Part shown: one piece after another, positions 46,930 through 56,229 of the stretch
How positions within the stretch are numbered: position 1 is the stretch's first letter
How the letters are laid out: each line of letters starts with the position of its first letter
Source: UBA10349 sp003485905
Lineage (GTDB): Bacteria > Pseudomonadota > Gammaproteobacteria > Arenicellales > Arenicellaceae
NCBI GenBank assembly: GCA_943787185.1
Contig: CALSLL010000006.1
Coordinates: 124,001-188,000, forward strand
Direction: 5' to 3'
Length of the DNA stretch: 64,000 nt
Notes under the pieces: generated by a model
Databases searched by the model: none
Told to the model about the DNA's origin: nothing
What the model saw: only the letters and a program-made list of their open reading frames with translations
Program-made: the position numbers and the translations under genes

Positions 46930-49100
46930 TACAGAAACTTACTCATCCAGCATTAGCGATAACGCTATCGTTAATACTCGTCGGCGGTTTGTTCGGCCTG
47001 CTTTCTGTATCGCTGGACTCGAATACATCCGGAAGTTTCCATTGGGCAATGCTCATGCTCAACAGCGTGGGTATGGCCGTTCTGATTTTGTTGGTGGTGT
47101 TAAATTTATTCATATTGCGAAAGCAATATAATGAAAAAGCACTAGGCTCTCGACTTACCGCAAGGTTAGTTGGCGCTTTTTTTCTGGTAACCGTTATCCC
47201 CTTACTTCTTGTTTACTATATCGCTGTGCAGTTTTTGAGCACCGGCGTAGACAGTTGGTTTGATGTGCGCGTCGAACAAGCAATTGACGATGCGCTGCTG
47301 CTAGGTCAAACCACTCTTGAAAGTTTACAGCAGGAAGCTATCGAAGATATCCAAGCTCAGGCTAATCAGATTCGTGACGTTTTTGACAGAAATGAATTGG
47401 CACGAATACTAGACAGTATTCGCCAACGCTCCGGTCATCGCGAGCTATCGGTGTTCACTCAAAATGGAACTATTCTCGCTTCCAGTTCCGGGGATGCCAG
47501 CATATTAGTTCCAGAGACCCCAGATGACACGATTCTTTCTCAAGTTCGACTAGGGCAGACTTTTAGTAGTATTGAACCAGTTTCTGACCAAAATCAGATT
47601 TTGCGCGTTGCCGCACCAATACATAGCCGGATATTGGGTCGCGCGTCCAGAGTTTTACATGCAAAAAATGCTCTTCCTCTGCGCTACGCGAAGCTCGCGT
47701 CAAGTGTCGATGAAGCCTCGAATCAGTACCAGCAAATGGTTTTCTCCCGTGAGCCAATTCGAGAGAACTTGGCGCTAACCCTGTCTGTCATATCTCTAGT
47801 CGCGCTATTGCTGTCCATTTTATGCGCCATATATTTGTCCAGGAGATTAGTCGCGCCTCTTGGCGAACTTGCCAAAGGCACGCGCGCAGTTGCACACGGA
47901 AATTACTCAACTGAACTGTCGGTAACGTCACAAGATGAATTGGGAATTCTGGTCAGCTCGTTTAATAATATGACTAGCGAAATCCGCGGTGCCCAACAAC
48001 TCGCTAGGCGCAGCAAGGAGGAATCCGATCGACATAGTGCTTACCTTGAGATGGTGCTAAAAGGCCTTTCGTCTGGTGTTTTAGCTTTTGATGAACAAGA
48101 TCGACTAACGACATACAATCTCGCAGCCGAGGAAATTTTAGGTACAGACCTAGCTTCTAGGGTCGGCGACATAATTGTCTCCCTGGTGGAAGATCGAACA
48201 AATTTACAGCCATTCTTTGAGGCGATTTCTAGCCGTCTTGCAGAAGAGAACCAGGATTGGCAGGAAGAAATTACTATACTCGGCCAACGTGGTAGGCAAG
48301 TGTTAATAACACGTGGTGCCATGTTGGCATTCGATACCAGCAAGCATTCTGGCTCAGTGATTGTCTTTGATGACGTGACTGGCTTAATTCAAGCGCAAAG
48401 AGATGCGGCTTGGGGAGAAGTAGCAAAACGTCTAGCACACGAAATTAAGAACCCGCTAACACCCATTCAGCTCTCTGCTGAACGCATTCGTCATAAATTC
48501 ATGGATCAAGTAGACCCATCTCAAAAAGACGTGTTGGACCGGGCGACACGCACGATCGTACAACAGGTTGAGTCTATGAAAGACATGGTGAATGACTTCT
48601 CGTCATACGCCCAGCCAGTTAGAGCCGAGTTGAGCGAAACCAAGCTACAAGACTTAGTTCGAGATGTTGCGGAACTTCATCATCGAGACGATAAACCCGT
48701 TGCGATATCTTTTGATATTGATGATTCTATACAAGCAATAAAATCCAATGCCAGTGCCCTACGTCAGGTTCTAAACAATCTACTTATTAATGCAAGGCAC
48801 GCTCTTTCAAATATTGAGAAGCCTGAAATAACATTGGGATTGCAGATTGCTGAAAACCTTACCGGAGACTATATTGATTTAACTGTTTCAGATAATGGAT
48901 CTGGCATCCCTACCGATTTACGAGACTCTCTTTTTGATCCCTACGTTTCCAGTAAATCCAAGGGCTCCGGACTTGGTTTAGCAATTGTACGACGCATCGT
49001 CGAAGAGTACGGTGGTACAGTATGGGTTGAACCCGTAAAACCTCGTGGCTCATGCTTTATCATACGGCTACCTATGTCAGGCACAAACACCGATAAATGA
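46911..49100 (+). CDS. ntrY: NtrY-type sensor histidine kinase
   Basis: 729 residues. Membrane helices near the N-terminus (about 15-85) and near 290 flank a periplasmic sensor; HAMP follows (SRRLVAPLGELAKGTRAVAHG), then a PAS domain (about 370-490), the phosphoacceptor region with His510 in LAHEIKNPLTPIQL, and a HATPase with NASALRQVLNNLLINARHAL, DNGSGIP and GSGLGLAIVRRI. It probably controls nitrogen or redox responses through the response regulator encoded next. The gene name is given by homology and context. Confidence 0.9.
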   Translation: MANSTVIQKLTHPALAITLSLILVGGLFGLLSVSLDSNTSGSFHWAMLMLNSVGMAVLILLVVLNLFILRKQYNEKALGSRLTARLVGAFFLVTVIPLLLVYYIAVQFLSTGVDSWFDVRVEQAIDDALLLGQTTLESLQQEAIEDIQAQANQIRDVFDRNELARILDSIRQRSGHRELSVFTQNGTILASSSGDASILVPETPDDTILSQVRLGQTFSSIEPVSDQNQILRVAAPIHSRILGRASRVLHAKNALPLRYAKLASSVDEASNQYQQMVFSREPIRENLALTLSVISLVALLLSILCAIYLSRRLVAPLGELAKGTRAVAHGNYSTELSVTSQDELGILVSSFNNMTSEIRGAQQLARRSKEESDRHSAYLEMVLKGLSSGVLAFDEQDRLTTYNLAAEEILGTDLASRVGDIIVSLVEDRTNLQPFFEAISSRLAEENQDWQEEITILGQRGRQVLITRGAMLAFDTSKHSGSVIVFDDVTGLIQAQRDAAWGEVAKRLAHEIKNPLTPIQLSAERIRHKFMDQVDPSQKDVLDRATRTIVQQVESMKDMVNDFSSYAQPVRAELSETKLQDLVRDVAELHHRDDKPVAISFDIDDSIQAIKSNASALRQVLNNLLINARHALSNIEKPEITLGLQIAENLTGDYIDLTVSDNGSGIPTDLRDSLFDPYVSSKSKGSGLGLAIVRRIVEEYGGTVWVEPVKPRGSCFIIRLPMSGTNTDK

Positions 49101-49123
49101 GTGCACTAAATTCGAATTAGTTT

Positions 49124-50491
49124 ATGAGCAAACGTATATTAATTGTTGATGACGAACCTGATATTCGTCAAATTGTTGGGGAAATCCTAGAAGACGAAGG
49201 CTATACGGTTGAGTATGCCAAAAACGCTGCAGAAGCCCGCGAGTGTAGATTAGAATTTAATCCTGAACTAATTCTGCTTGATATCTGGATGCCAAATGAA
49301 GACGGCATTGAGTTACTCAAAAGTTGGCATAAATCCCAACAAGTCAGCTGCCCGATTATTATGATTTCTGGCCATGGCAACGTAGAAACTGCCGTAGAGA
49401 CATTAAAATTTGGCGCGCAAGACTTTCTAGAAAAACCATTATCAACTGCTAAGTTGCTAATCACTGTAGAGCGGACGTTACAATCAGAGTCGCTGAAGAA
49501 GGAAAACCTCAAGCTTCGGGGGCAATTACTTCTAGGGACTGAAATCATCGGTGATAGCGCCCCCCTAACTGAGCTTAAAAGACAGATAAGACTGTTAGGC
49601 CCTACTGATGGAGCAGTATTTATTACTGGGGAGCCTGGTAGCGGGAAAAGTACCGTCGCACACGCGATACATGCAAATAGTCACAGAAGAAACTCTCAAT
49701 TAGTGGAAGTTAGTCTTGCTGCGATTCCTCCAGAAACATTAGCGCTTCAGCTCTTTGGCTACGAAAAGGGCGATGTTACGACACCTGGCTTTTTTGAACA
49801 GGCTCACGGCGGAACTCTTCTGCTGGACGAACTGCTAGATTTAGATATGGACACGCAGGCAAAACTCATTAGCGCTTTGCAAGAAAGTAGCTACATTCGA
49901 GTCGGTGGCAACACTCAATTGCCACTGGATGTGCGGGTAATATCGACTACAAGTCAAGATCTAGATGTTGCTATTGCAGAGGGCCGTTTACGCGAGGATC
50001 TTTTGTACCGGGTTAACGTTTTACCAATCTACGTTCCTCCGCTAAGAGACTCACCAAATGATATCGAATTATTTGCACAGCATTTTATGGCGCTTACCGC
50101 GAACCGAGAAAACCTGCCTCTACGAAATTATGAGCCGGACGCTATAAAATGGCTTAAGCAACATGATTGGCCAGGTAACTTGCGTGAGTTAGCTAACCTT
50201 ACCTTCAGATTATTAGTACTTAATCGCGGTGAATCAATATCTGCCGACGAAACCAAACTAGCTTTGGGCAAAACACTTACCCGAAGCGATAATGACGGCC
50301 TATTTAGCGAATGTCTGGAGCTAGATATACGTCATGCTCGAGACCTCTTTGAAGAGGCATACCTCCGTCATCATCTTATAGAGGTTGGTGGGAATGTGGG
50401 AAAACTAGCAGAGGTCGTGGGCATGGAAAGAACACATTTATATCGTAAGCTAAAGGCCTTAGGTATTGACCCGAAAAGCGGCAAGAGTTAA
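49124..50491 (+). CDS. ntrX: NtrX-type response regulator with AAA+ domain lacking GAFTGA
   Basis: 455 residues. The receiver domain has phosphoacceptor Asp53 (LLDIWMP) and Lys104. The AAA+ domain has Walker A GEPGSGKST (169-177) and Walker B TLLLDE (231-236), but the region that usually reads GAFTGA is GDVTTPG (216-222), so the sigma-54 contact loop is missing. Arginine-finger region LLYRVNVLPIYVPPLR is intact. A Fis-type HTH ends the protein (GNVGKLAEVVGMERTHLYRK). It may act as a repressor or sigma-70 activator. Starts 23 bases after the kinase gene. Confidence 0.9.
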   Translation: MSKRILIVDDEPDIRQIVGEILEDEGYTVEYAKNAAEARECRLEFNPELILLDIWMPNEDGIELLKSWHKSQQVSCPIIMISGHGNVETAVETLKFGAQDFLEKPLSTAKLLITVERTLQSESLKKENLKLRGQLLLGTEIIGDSAPLTELKRQIRLLGPTDGAVFITGEPGSGKSTVAHAIHANSHRRNSQLVEVSLAAIPPETLALQLFGYEKGDVTTPGFFEQAHGGTLLLDELLDLDMDTQAKLISALQESSYIRVGGNTQLPLDVRVISTTSQDLDVAIAEGRLREDLLYRVNVLPIYVPPLRDSPNDIELFAQHFMALTANRENLPLRNYEPDAIKWLKQHDWPGNLRELANLTFRLLVLNRGESISADETKLALGKTLTRSDNDGLFSECLELDIRHARDLFEEAYLRHHLIEVGGNVGKLAEVVGMERTHLYRKLKALGIDPKSGKS

Positions 50492-50500
50492 ATAGCAGCT

Positions 50501-51877
50501 ATGAAAATCATTATTCTCGGGGCCAGTCAGGTTGGTCGATCAATCTGCGAAGTACTGGTTAGCGAAAATAACGATGTCACCGTAGTTGATCTAAATGGAG
50601 CTGCGCTTTCCAAGCTACTCGATCAATATGATATCCGAACGGTGAAAGGCAATGCAGCGTATCCAGCTGTATTAAGCAATGCAGGGGCTGATGACGCCGA
50701 TATAGTTATAGCTGTTACCGACAGTGATGAGCTAAATATGCTCGCATGTCATATTGCCTCAATAAAATTTGGAACCCCAACGAAAATTGCAAGAATTCGC
50801 TCTAATCAGTACCGTGATGCTACGGACCTTTTCCACGAAAATGGTCTAGCTGTTGATGTCGTCATTAGCCCAGAAGCTATACTGACCAATCTTATTTCTC
50901 GTCTAGTTGATCATCCGGGAGCATTTCAGGTTCTTGATTTTGCAGGTGGCATTGTACAGTTGGTTGGCGTTAAGGCCTACCACGATGGGCCTTTAGTCGG
51001 TTCACCGCTTAGAGACTTAAAAAAGCATATGCCCAACATCGAGACCCGGGTAGCCGCGATATATCGCCGTAACGAAGTCATCAAGCCAAAGGGACACACA
51101 ATAATAAAACCTGATGACGAGGTGTTCTTCGTGGCTGCGCGTAAACATATTCGGCGCGTAATGGGTGAGATGCGTAAAATGGACGTTAAAGTTAAACGTA
51201 TTATGATTGCTGGTGGTGGCAATATCGGATTAAGCCTCGCCCGCACGCTAGAACTCAAAGGCTATACCGTAAAAATTATAGAACATAATAAAACCCGGGC
51301 TAAATCTATAGCTGCAGAATTAAATCACGTTGTAGTCCTAAATGGAGATGCTGCCGATAGCGAGCTATTGTTGCAGGAAAATATTGAGTCTGTAGATGCC
51401 TTTATCGCTGTTACTGAAAGCGACGAAATTAATATACTCGCAGGTATGGTCGCCAAGCGAATGGGCGCGAAAAGGGTCATGACTTTAGTGAATAGATCGG
51501 TATATATAGAAAAGTTAGAACATCAGGATATTGACGTTGTAATTGCACCCAGAGAGGTAACAGTAGGGACGATCCTTGCTCATATACGTCAGGGTGACGT
51601 TGAGGCCGTACACTCCTTGCGGCGCGGCAGAGCAGAAGCAATTGAAGCTGTCGCTCATGGTGACCAGGATTCATCAAAAGTTGTTGGGCGATATATTCGT
51701 GATCTCGCCTTACCAGAAGGGACGGGTATTGGTGCCATCGTACGAAACAATGAAGTGGTAATTCCCGACCGCGACGAAAAAATCGAGCCTGAAGATCACG
51801 TGATTATATTTATGATAGATAAAAGTCAAATTCACGATGTCGAAGCCTTGTTTGAAGTAGACGTATCATTCATTTAG
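50501..51877 (+). CDS. trkA: Trk potassium uptake NAD-binding subunit
   Basis: 458 residues with two RCK repeats: GASQVGRSICEVL (1-140) and AGGGNIGLSLARTLE (about 230-370), each followed by a RCK-C domain. Cytoplasmic regulator of TrkH; it binds NAD or NADH. Begins 9 bases after ntrX and precedes trkH, suggesting one operon. Confidence 0.96.
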   Translation: MKIIILGASQVGRSICEVLVSENNDVTVVDLNGAALSKLLDQYDIRTVKGNAAYPAVLSNAGADDADIVIAVTDSDELNMLACHIASIKFGTPTKIARIRSNQYRDATDLFHENGLAVDVVISPEAILTNLISRLVDHPGAFQVLDFAGGIVQLVGVKAYHDGPLVGSPLRDLKKHMPNIETRVAAIYRRNEVIKPKGHTIIKPDDEVFFVAARKHIRRVMGEMRKMDVKVKRIMIAGGGNIGLSLARTLELKGYTVKIIEHNKTRAKSIAAELNHVVVLNGDAADSELLLQENIESVDAFIAVTESDEINILAGMVAKRMGAKRVMTLVNRSVYIEKLEHQDIDVVIAPREVTVGTILAHIRQGDVEAVHSLRRGRAEAIEAVAHGDQDSSKVVGRYIRDLALPEGTGIGAIVRNNEVVIPDRDEKIEPEDHVIIFMIDKSQIHDVEALFEVDVSFI

Positions 51878-51898
51878 CTGCCTGGTAACGCATTCACA

Positions 51899-53350
51899 AT
51901 GCAAGTTCCACTAGTAATCAGGATTCTTGGCCTGTTAATGATTTGCTTCAGCTCAGCAAATTTACCGCCTATCTTAATTTCTTTAATCTTTAACGACGGA
52001 GCCACTAGACCATTTATTTTTTCAGGTCTAATCACTCTTTCTGTTGGATTAACCCTTTGGTTTTTTACTCGCAAGGTAAATCGCGATCTGAGATATAAGG
52101 AAGGGTTTCTAGTCGTAGTACTATTTTGGACCGTTCTAGGCGTAATTGGAGCATTGCCCTTCCTATTACTCGAATCACCTGACATAAGAATCGCTGATGC
52201 CTTCTTCGAATCCATGTCTGGCCTCACTACAACTGGGGCGACCGTAATACCTAAACTGTCAGAGCTTCCCGCCTCGGTGCTTTTCTATCGCCAACAACTT
52301 CAATGGATGGGCGGGATGGGAATTATTGTTTTAGCGGTAGCAATTATGCCGATGCTAGGAGTGGGGGGTATGCAATTATTCCGAGCCGAAACCCCTGGCC
52401 CAATGAAGGACAATAAATTGACCCCCCGTATAACAGAGACAGCAAAAGCCCTCTGGTACGTGTATGCAGGGTTAACACTCATATGCGCACTTTGTTACTT
52501 TTTAGCCGGCATGAACTGGTTCGATGCGATTGGCCACGCCTTTTCTACTATTGCCATTGGGGGGTTTTCTCCGCACGATGCGAGCTTGGGTCACTTTCAG
52601 AATACGCGTATAGAATGGATTGCCGTATTCTTCATGATTATCGCTGCCATGAACTTTTCATTACACTTTGTCGCCTGGAAATCACGATCCCTACAGCGCT
52701 ATTTGCATGACCGAGAGATACGAGCTCTCCTACTAATCGTGATACTTGCAAGTGGGCTAACCTATCTGATATTGGTAAAAGACCACGTATACAATCAAAA
52801 CATTCAGGCCTTTCAACAAGCGGTATTTCATGTGGTCTCGGTTTTCACTACTACCGGTTATACCTCAAGCGGTTTTCATTGGTGGCCTGGCGCATTACCC
52901 GTCGGATTGCTCATGCTTAGCTTTCTCGGGGGATGCGCTGGCTCCACTGCGGGTGGCATCAAGCTACTAAGAATTCTATTACTGTACAAACAAGGCAAAC
53001 GTGAAATCACTCGCCTTGTTCACCCCAGAGCAGAAATATCAATCAAACTAGGGGGAACCCCAGTTTCAAATGATGTAATGAACTCTGTTTGGGCTTTCTT
53101 TTCTTTCTATATATTAAGCTTTATTTTAATAGCACTCGCTATTACTGCTCACGGAATCGACTGGGTTACTGCCTTTTCTGCAACCGCAGCTTGTCTGAAC
53201 AATCTTGGCCCGGGGCTGGGTGATGTAAGCTTGCACTACGGAAACTTACCGTCAACTGCAAAAAGCATACTAACTTTTGCAATGTTGCTTGGCCGCCTTG
53301 AATTGTTCACGCTTTTAGTCTTATTCACGTCAACATTTTGGCGTAACTAA
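51899..53350 (+). CDS. trkH: Trk potassium transporter membrane subunit
   Basis: 483 residues with about ten membrane helices in four repeats of the potassium-channel type. Selectivity loops: TTTGATV, TIAIGGFSPHD, FTTTGYTSSGF, LNNLGPGLGDV. GGCAGSTAGGIK is the usual TrkH membrane loop. It mediates potassium uptake with TrkA. Convergent with the following LpxL-type gene across 40 bases. Confidence 0.96.
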   Translation: MQVPLVIRILGLLMICFSSANLPPILISLIFNDGATRPFIFSGLITLSVGLTLWFFTRKVNRDLRYKEGFLVVVLFWTVLGVIGALPFLLLESPDIRIADAFFESMSGLTTTGATVIPKLSELPASVLFYRQQLQWMGGMGIIVLAVAIMPMLGVGGMQLFRAETPGPMKDNKLTPRITETAKALWYVYAGLTLICALCYFLAGMNWFDAIGHAFSTIAIGGFSPHDASLGHFQNTRIEWIAVFFMIIAAMNFSLHFVAWKSRSLQRYLHDREIRALLLIVILASGLTYLILVKDHVYNQNIQAFQQAVFHVVSVFTTTGYTSSGFHWWPGALPVGLLMLSFLGGCAGSTAGGIKLLRILLLYKQGKREITRLVHPRAEISIKLGGTPVSNDVMNSVWAFFSFYILSFILIALAITAHGIDWVTAFSATAACLNNLGPGLGDVSLHYGNLPSTAKSILTFAMLLGRLELFTLLVLFTSTFWRN

Positions 53351-53390
53351 ACATTAACTGCGACCTGTTTAATACCCTAAATTGTTAACG

Positions 53391-54311
53391 TTACTCGTAA
53401 AATGCTTCTTCTCCTAGTGGCCTAGTTTTAAAGCGTTTATGTAGCCAAAAATACTGTTCCGGGTTGTGCTTTACCCAATTTTCAATCACCTGATTCATCA
53501 GCGTCGCAGCAGCTATGTTATTGCTCGGCCAACTATCAATTGCCTCACCAAGCTCCACCACCCATCCTGCGCCCCGTGGCTTTATTCGTGTAAAACAGGG
53601 AATAACTACTGCATCACATAACGCAGCGAATTTACCAATCATTGGAATTGTCGAGGCTTGAGCAGAAAAAAACGGTACAAACACACCTTTTCTGCCACCG
53701 TCTTGGTCGGGTAAATAGTAAAACGGTTTTCCCTGACGAATTAACTTAAGCAGATTGCGGAGCGGCTCCTTACGTTCAACCAAGGCCCCTCCATAACGGC
53801 TACGGGCACTTTCTATCGTAGCGTCAACAAGCGGGTTTTTGGTTCGTTGATACATGGTAATCATGGGGCGTTCACGACTAAGCTCAAATCCTCCGACTTC
53901 CAAAGCAATTACGTGCGGAGCCAATAAAATTATATTGCGACCGTTTGCCAGAGCATTATCATAATGCTCACGCCCTGAAACGGAAATCATTCCTGCAAGC
54001 CTGGCCTCGGACGCCCACCAATTTATTCCAGTCGACATACCCGTTTGGATGGTCAAACAAAAGCATCTTTTCGCTATCACCCCTAATTCATCGGAATTTT
54101 TATCGGGAAAACAAGTACTCAGATTTTTTAATACGATCCTACGGCGAGATCCAAAACATGCATACATCAACGGGCTGACCATCCAAGCAATTCCGGCAAT
54201 AATAGGAAGCGGTAAATACGAAAGGCTTCTCAACAGCAAGAATCCAAGTCGAGTTAAAACTTGTCCCGATCCAATCGATCTTGGTTGTTTAGGGTTTCTC
54301 TTTGCTGGCAC
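53391..54311 (-). CDS. LpxL-type lipid A acyltransferase
   Basis: 306 residues. After a membrane segment (about 35-50), the acyltransferase motif is LAPHVIALEVGG, with H and E at the H(X4)E spacing of LpxL/LpxM enzymes. Further family blocks are QRTKNPLVDATIESARSRYG and YYLPDQDGG (acidic after proline) and 'VVIPCFTRIKPRGAGW'. It adds a secondary acyl chain to lipid A at the inner membrane. Which enzyme (LpxL or LpxM) is not decided. Confidence 0.9.
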   Translation of the reverse strand: MPAKRNPKQPRSIGSGQVLTRLGFLLLRSLSYLPLPIIAGIAWMVSPLMYACFGSRRRIVLKNLSTCFPDKNSDELGVIAKRCFCLTIQTGMSTGINWWASEARLAGMISVSGREHYDNALANGRNIILLAPHVIALEVGGFELSRERPMITMYQRTKNPLVDATIESARSRYGGALVERKEPLRNLLKLIRQGKPFYYLPDQDGGRKGVFVPFFSAQASTIPMIGKFAALCDAVVIPCFTRIKPRGAGWVVELGEAIDSWPSNNIAAATLMNQVIENWVKHNPEQYFWLHKRFKTRPLGEEAFYE

Positions 54312-54446
54312 GCGTTGCGAGTTAATTTATGTCAATGAAGTTCAGTTATATATTAGCTCGAAGGTAGAACAAAAACATCTATGGTCTTTTCGCAACTTTT
54401 CACCAGCTAAAATCAATGATTAAGATATCGGGTAGCCTATTACTTA

Positions 54447-54460
54447 CAGTACCCGTACTG
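54447..54460. promoter_or_regulatory. Dyad in the lpxL/msrB divergent region
   Basis: CAGTAC and GTACTG separated by two bases form a short perfect dyad, 136 bases from the acyltransferase start and 108 from msrB. It could be an operator; there is no independent support. Confidence 0.25.
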
Positions 54461-54567
54461 AAATAGAGACAATCATTAAGAAACCGAGCCAGCGAATCTT
54501 TCAGTGATTACTCCACGGCTCTGTTTTTGCTACTCTAAGCACAAACTAACCAATTTAAAAATTAGCC

Positions 54568-55005
54568 ATGACAGAATTCACCGAGCATCATCTAGACAAG
54601 AATCCAGAGTCAATTGATAAGCTAGTGGTGACTGACGCGGAATGGCGCGAACGTTTACCATCGGACCGGCACAATGTGTTGCGAAACGAGGGCACGGAAC
54701 CCGCGGGCACTAGTGAGTTAAATGACGAAAAACGCAGCGGCGATTACTTATGCGCCGGCTGTGGGTTAAAGTTATTTTCTACAGAAATGAAGTATGACAG
54801 TGGTACAGGTTGGCCAAGCTTCTTCAAAGTTATCGAAGATCACATCACTACGAAAACAGATTTTAAACTAATCTATCCCCGCAAAGAGTACCACTGTGCT
54901 CGTTGCGACGGACATCAAGGCCATATATTCAGTGATGGACCCGAGCCAACAGGGAAGAGGTATTGCAATAACGGTTTGGCACTAATTTTTTCACCACACG
55001 AATAA
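54568..55005 (+). CDS. msrB: Peptide methionine-R-sulfoxide reductase
   Basis: 145 residues. Zinc ligands are in CAGCGLKLF and CARCDGHQGH; the catalytic cysteine is in KRYCNNGLAL. The usual segment is RYCxNSxxL, so the Ser after Asn is Gly here. It repairs methionine-R-sulfoxide. It stands alone, with 256 bases upstream shared with the divergent acyltransferase gene. Confidence 0.94.
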   Translation: MTEFTEHHLDKNPESIDKLVVTDAEWRERLPSDRHNVLRNEGTEPAGTSELNDEKRSGDYLCAGCGLKLFSTEMKYDSGTGWPSFFKVIEDHITTKTDFKLIYPRKEYHCARCDGHQGHIFSDGPEPTGKRYCNNGLALIFSPHE

Positions 55006-55434
55006 CTACTTTGTGTGAGAATCTTCTAATTTATTACCAATCATTACCCACAATGGGTTGTCTATGCACATATCGTCGCTACTATTCTATGGTTTTCACT
55101 ATAATTAACGAAAGTGGCACCTAACAAGCCATAAATCACGTTTTTTATTATATTTCTGTTATTTTTGTTCATTTATAAACGACGAATTATGAATTTAAAC
55201 TTATAAGCATGCCCTATGTTTTTATAAGTTCGTCAAAATATATGGGGATATTTTGATTTCTGAGCACAACTCGAGATAATAACTTACGATCTACACCAAA
55301 ATATTATACATGTGGTAAATAGTTTTCATTATATTCATATATATCATCATAAGTGGGTTTTTATGCCCTCTTATTTCACTAATAAGCTGATTTAAAGAAT
55401 TTATAGACAGCAACAACGCTATAGGGGGGTTCGA
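55006..55434. other. AT-rich noncoding gap with hairpins
   Basis: 429 bases without a plausible coding region. It is visibly AT-richer than its neighbours. A 9-bp stem TCAAAATAT (55233-55241) with ATATTTTGA (55248-55256) and the sequence TTATAAG repeated at 55201 and 55222 are present. No tRNA-like fold, promoter or terminator can be supported. Confidence 0.5.
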
Positions 55435-56229
55435 CTACTGTAAAACACCTGTCGCATCAATTCGTAGCGTTTGCTCTGGGTCCGTTCTGTTTTGAATAAT
55501 CAATGAGTACCCCCCCAACACAGGTCTATACGAGCTAATTCTAAAATGCTCCAGTGGCGATCGGCCATCAGGCAACCAGCGATCCAGAACCCTTCGATTA
55601 GGTGGAAATCGACCATTTATCTTCCTGTACTCGAGCATTTTCTGATACACGCTATCAACTACGCCAGCCCCATCGACTACAATTGTTGGTCGCACATTAA
55701 AAATATCTGTTGCTAGCAAGTCATTTCGTGCTGCTTGCAACTGCTCCACGTAGCTGGGGTATGACTTGGCTATTAAGATGGCTTTCTCGACTAACACCTG
55801 CGCCTCCTCTACCCGACCACTCGCCACCAATTGATTCACTGCGCCTAATGGCAGGTCAATATACAGAGAACTCTCTATACTCTCTTTTAGCGACGTGTCG
55901 TTTGGCACACTTTTCAGCGCATCCAACAATGCACGCTCGGCATCGGGGAAAAGCGCAGAAGCCAAGCTTTTTCGACCACGATCGTAGGATTCCCGTGCCG
56001 CCAACATGTTGGAAGTTCCGTCACCCCCAACCACCTTATTGACCGATACTTCTGGGCCCATATCTTGTGAAACCTTGACCTGAACCTCACCCGTGTTGGA
56101 CAGACCTGAATTATTCGACTCAGTCGCTATATCTATTTAGTTCAACTCCTCCTGAGCAAAAACATTTACCACCAAAGACAGCAAACTGATTATAAGAGCT
56201 AGATTAAGAGCTACTAGTCGATAAGTCAT
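55435..56229 (-). pseudogene. Exported hypothetical protein, interrupted by in-frame TAA after its signal peptide
   Basis: The ATG at 56229 overlaps the argF stop (TGATG), typical of translational coupling, and codes for a signal peptide (hydrophobic core ALIISLLSLVVNVFA, then QEELN). Codon 31 is TAA (56139-56137). The same frame then continues without a stop for 233 codons to TAG at 55435-55437. The mature part is Ser/Asn/Val-rich at first, then helical and TPR-like (residues about 70-160) and ends with a compact beta-rich domain. I do not recognize the family. As given, only a later start such as ATG 56061 (208 residues, cytosolic, no ribosome site) could express it. CAA to TAA is the simplest explanation. 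Confidence 0.65.

Noticed and set aside
54447..54460. A confident operator between the acyltransferase and msrB
   Set aside because: Only a 6-bp dyad; such dyads are expected by chance, so it is listed with low confidence only.
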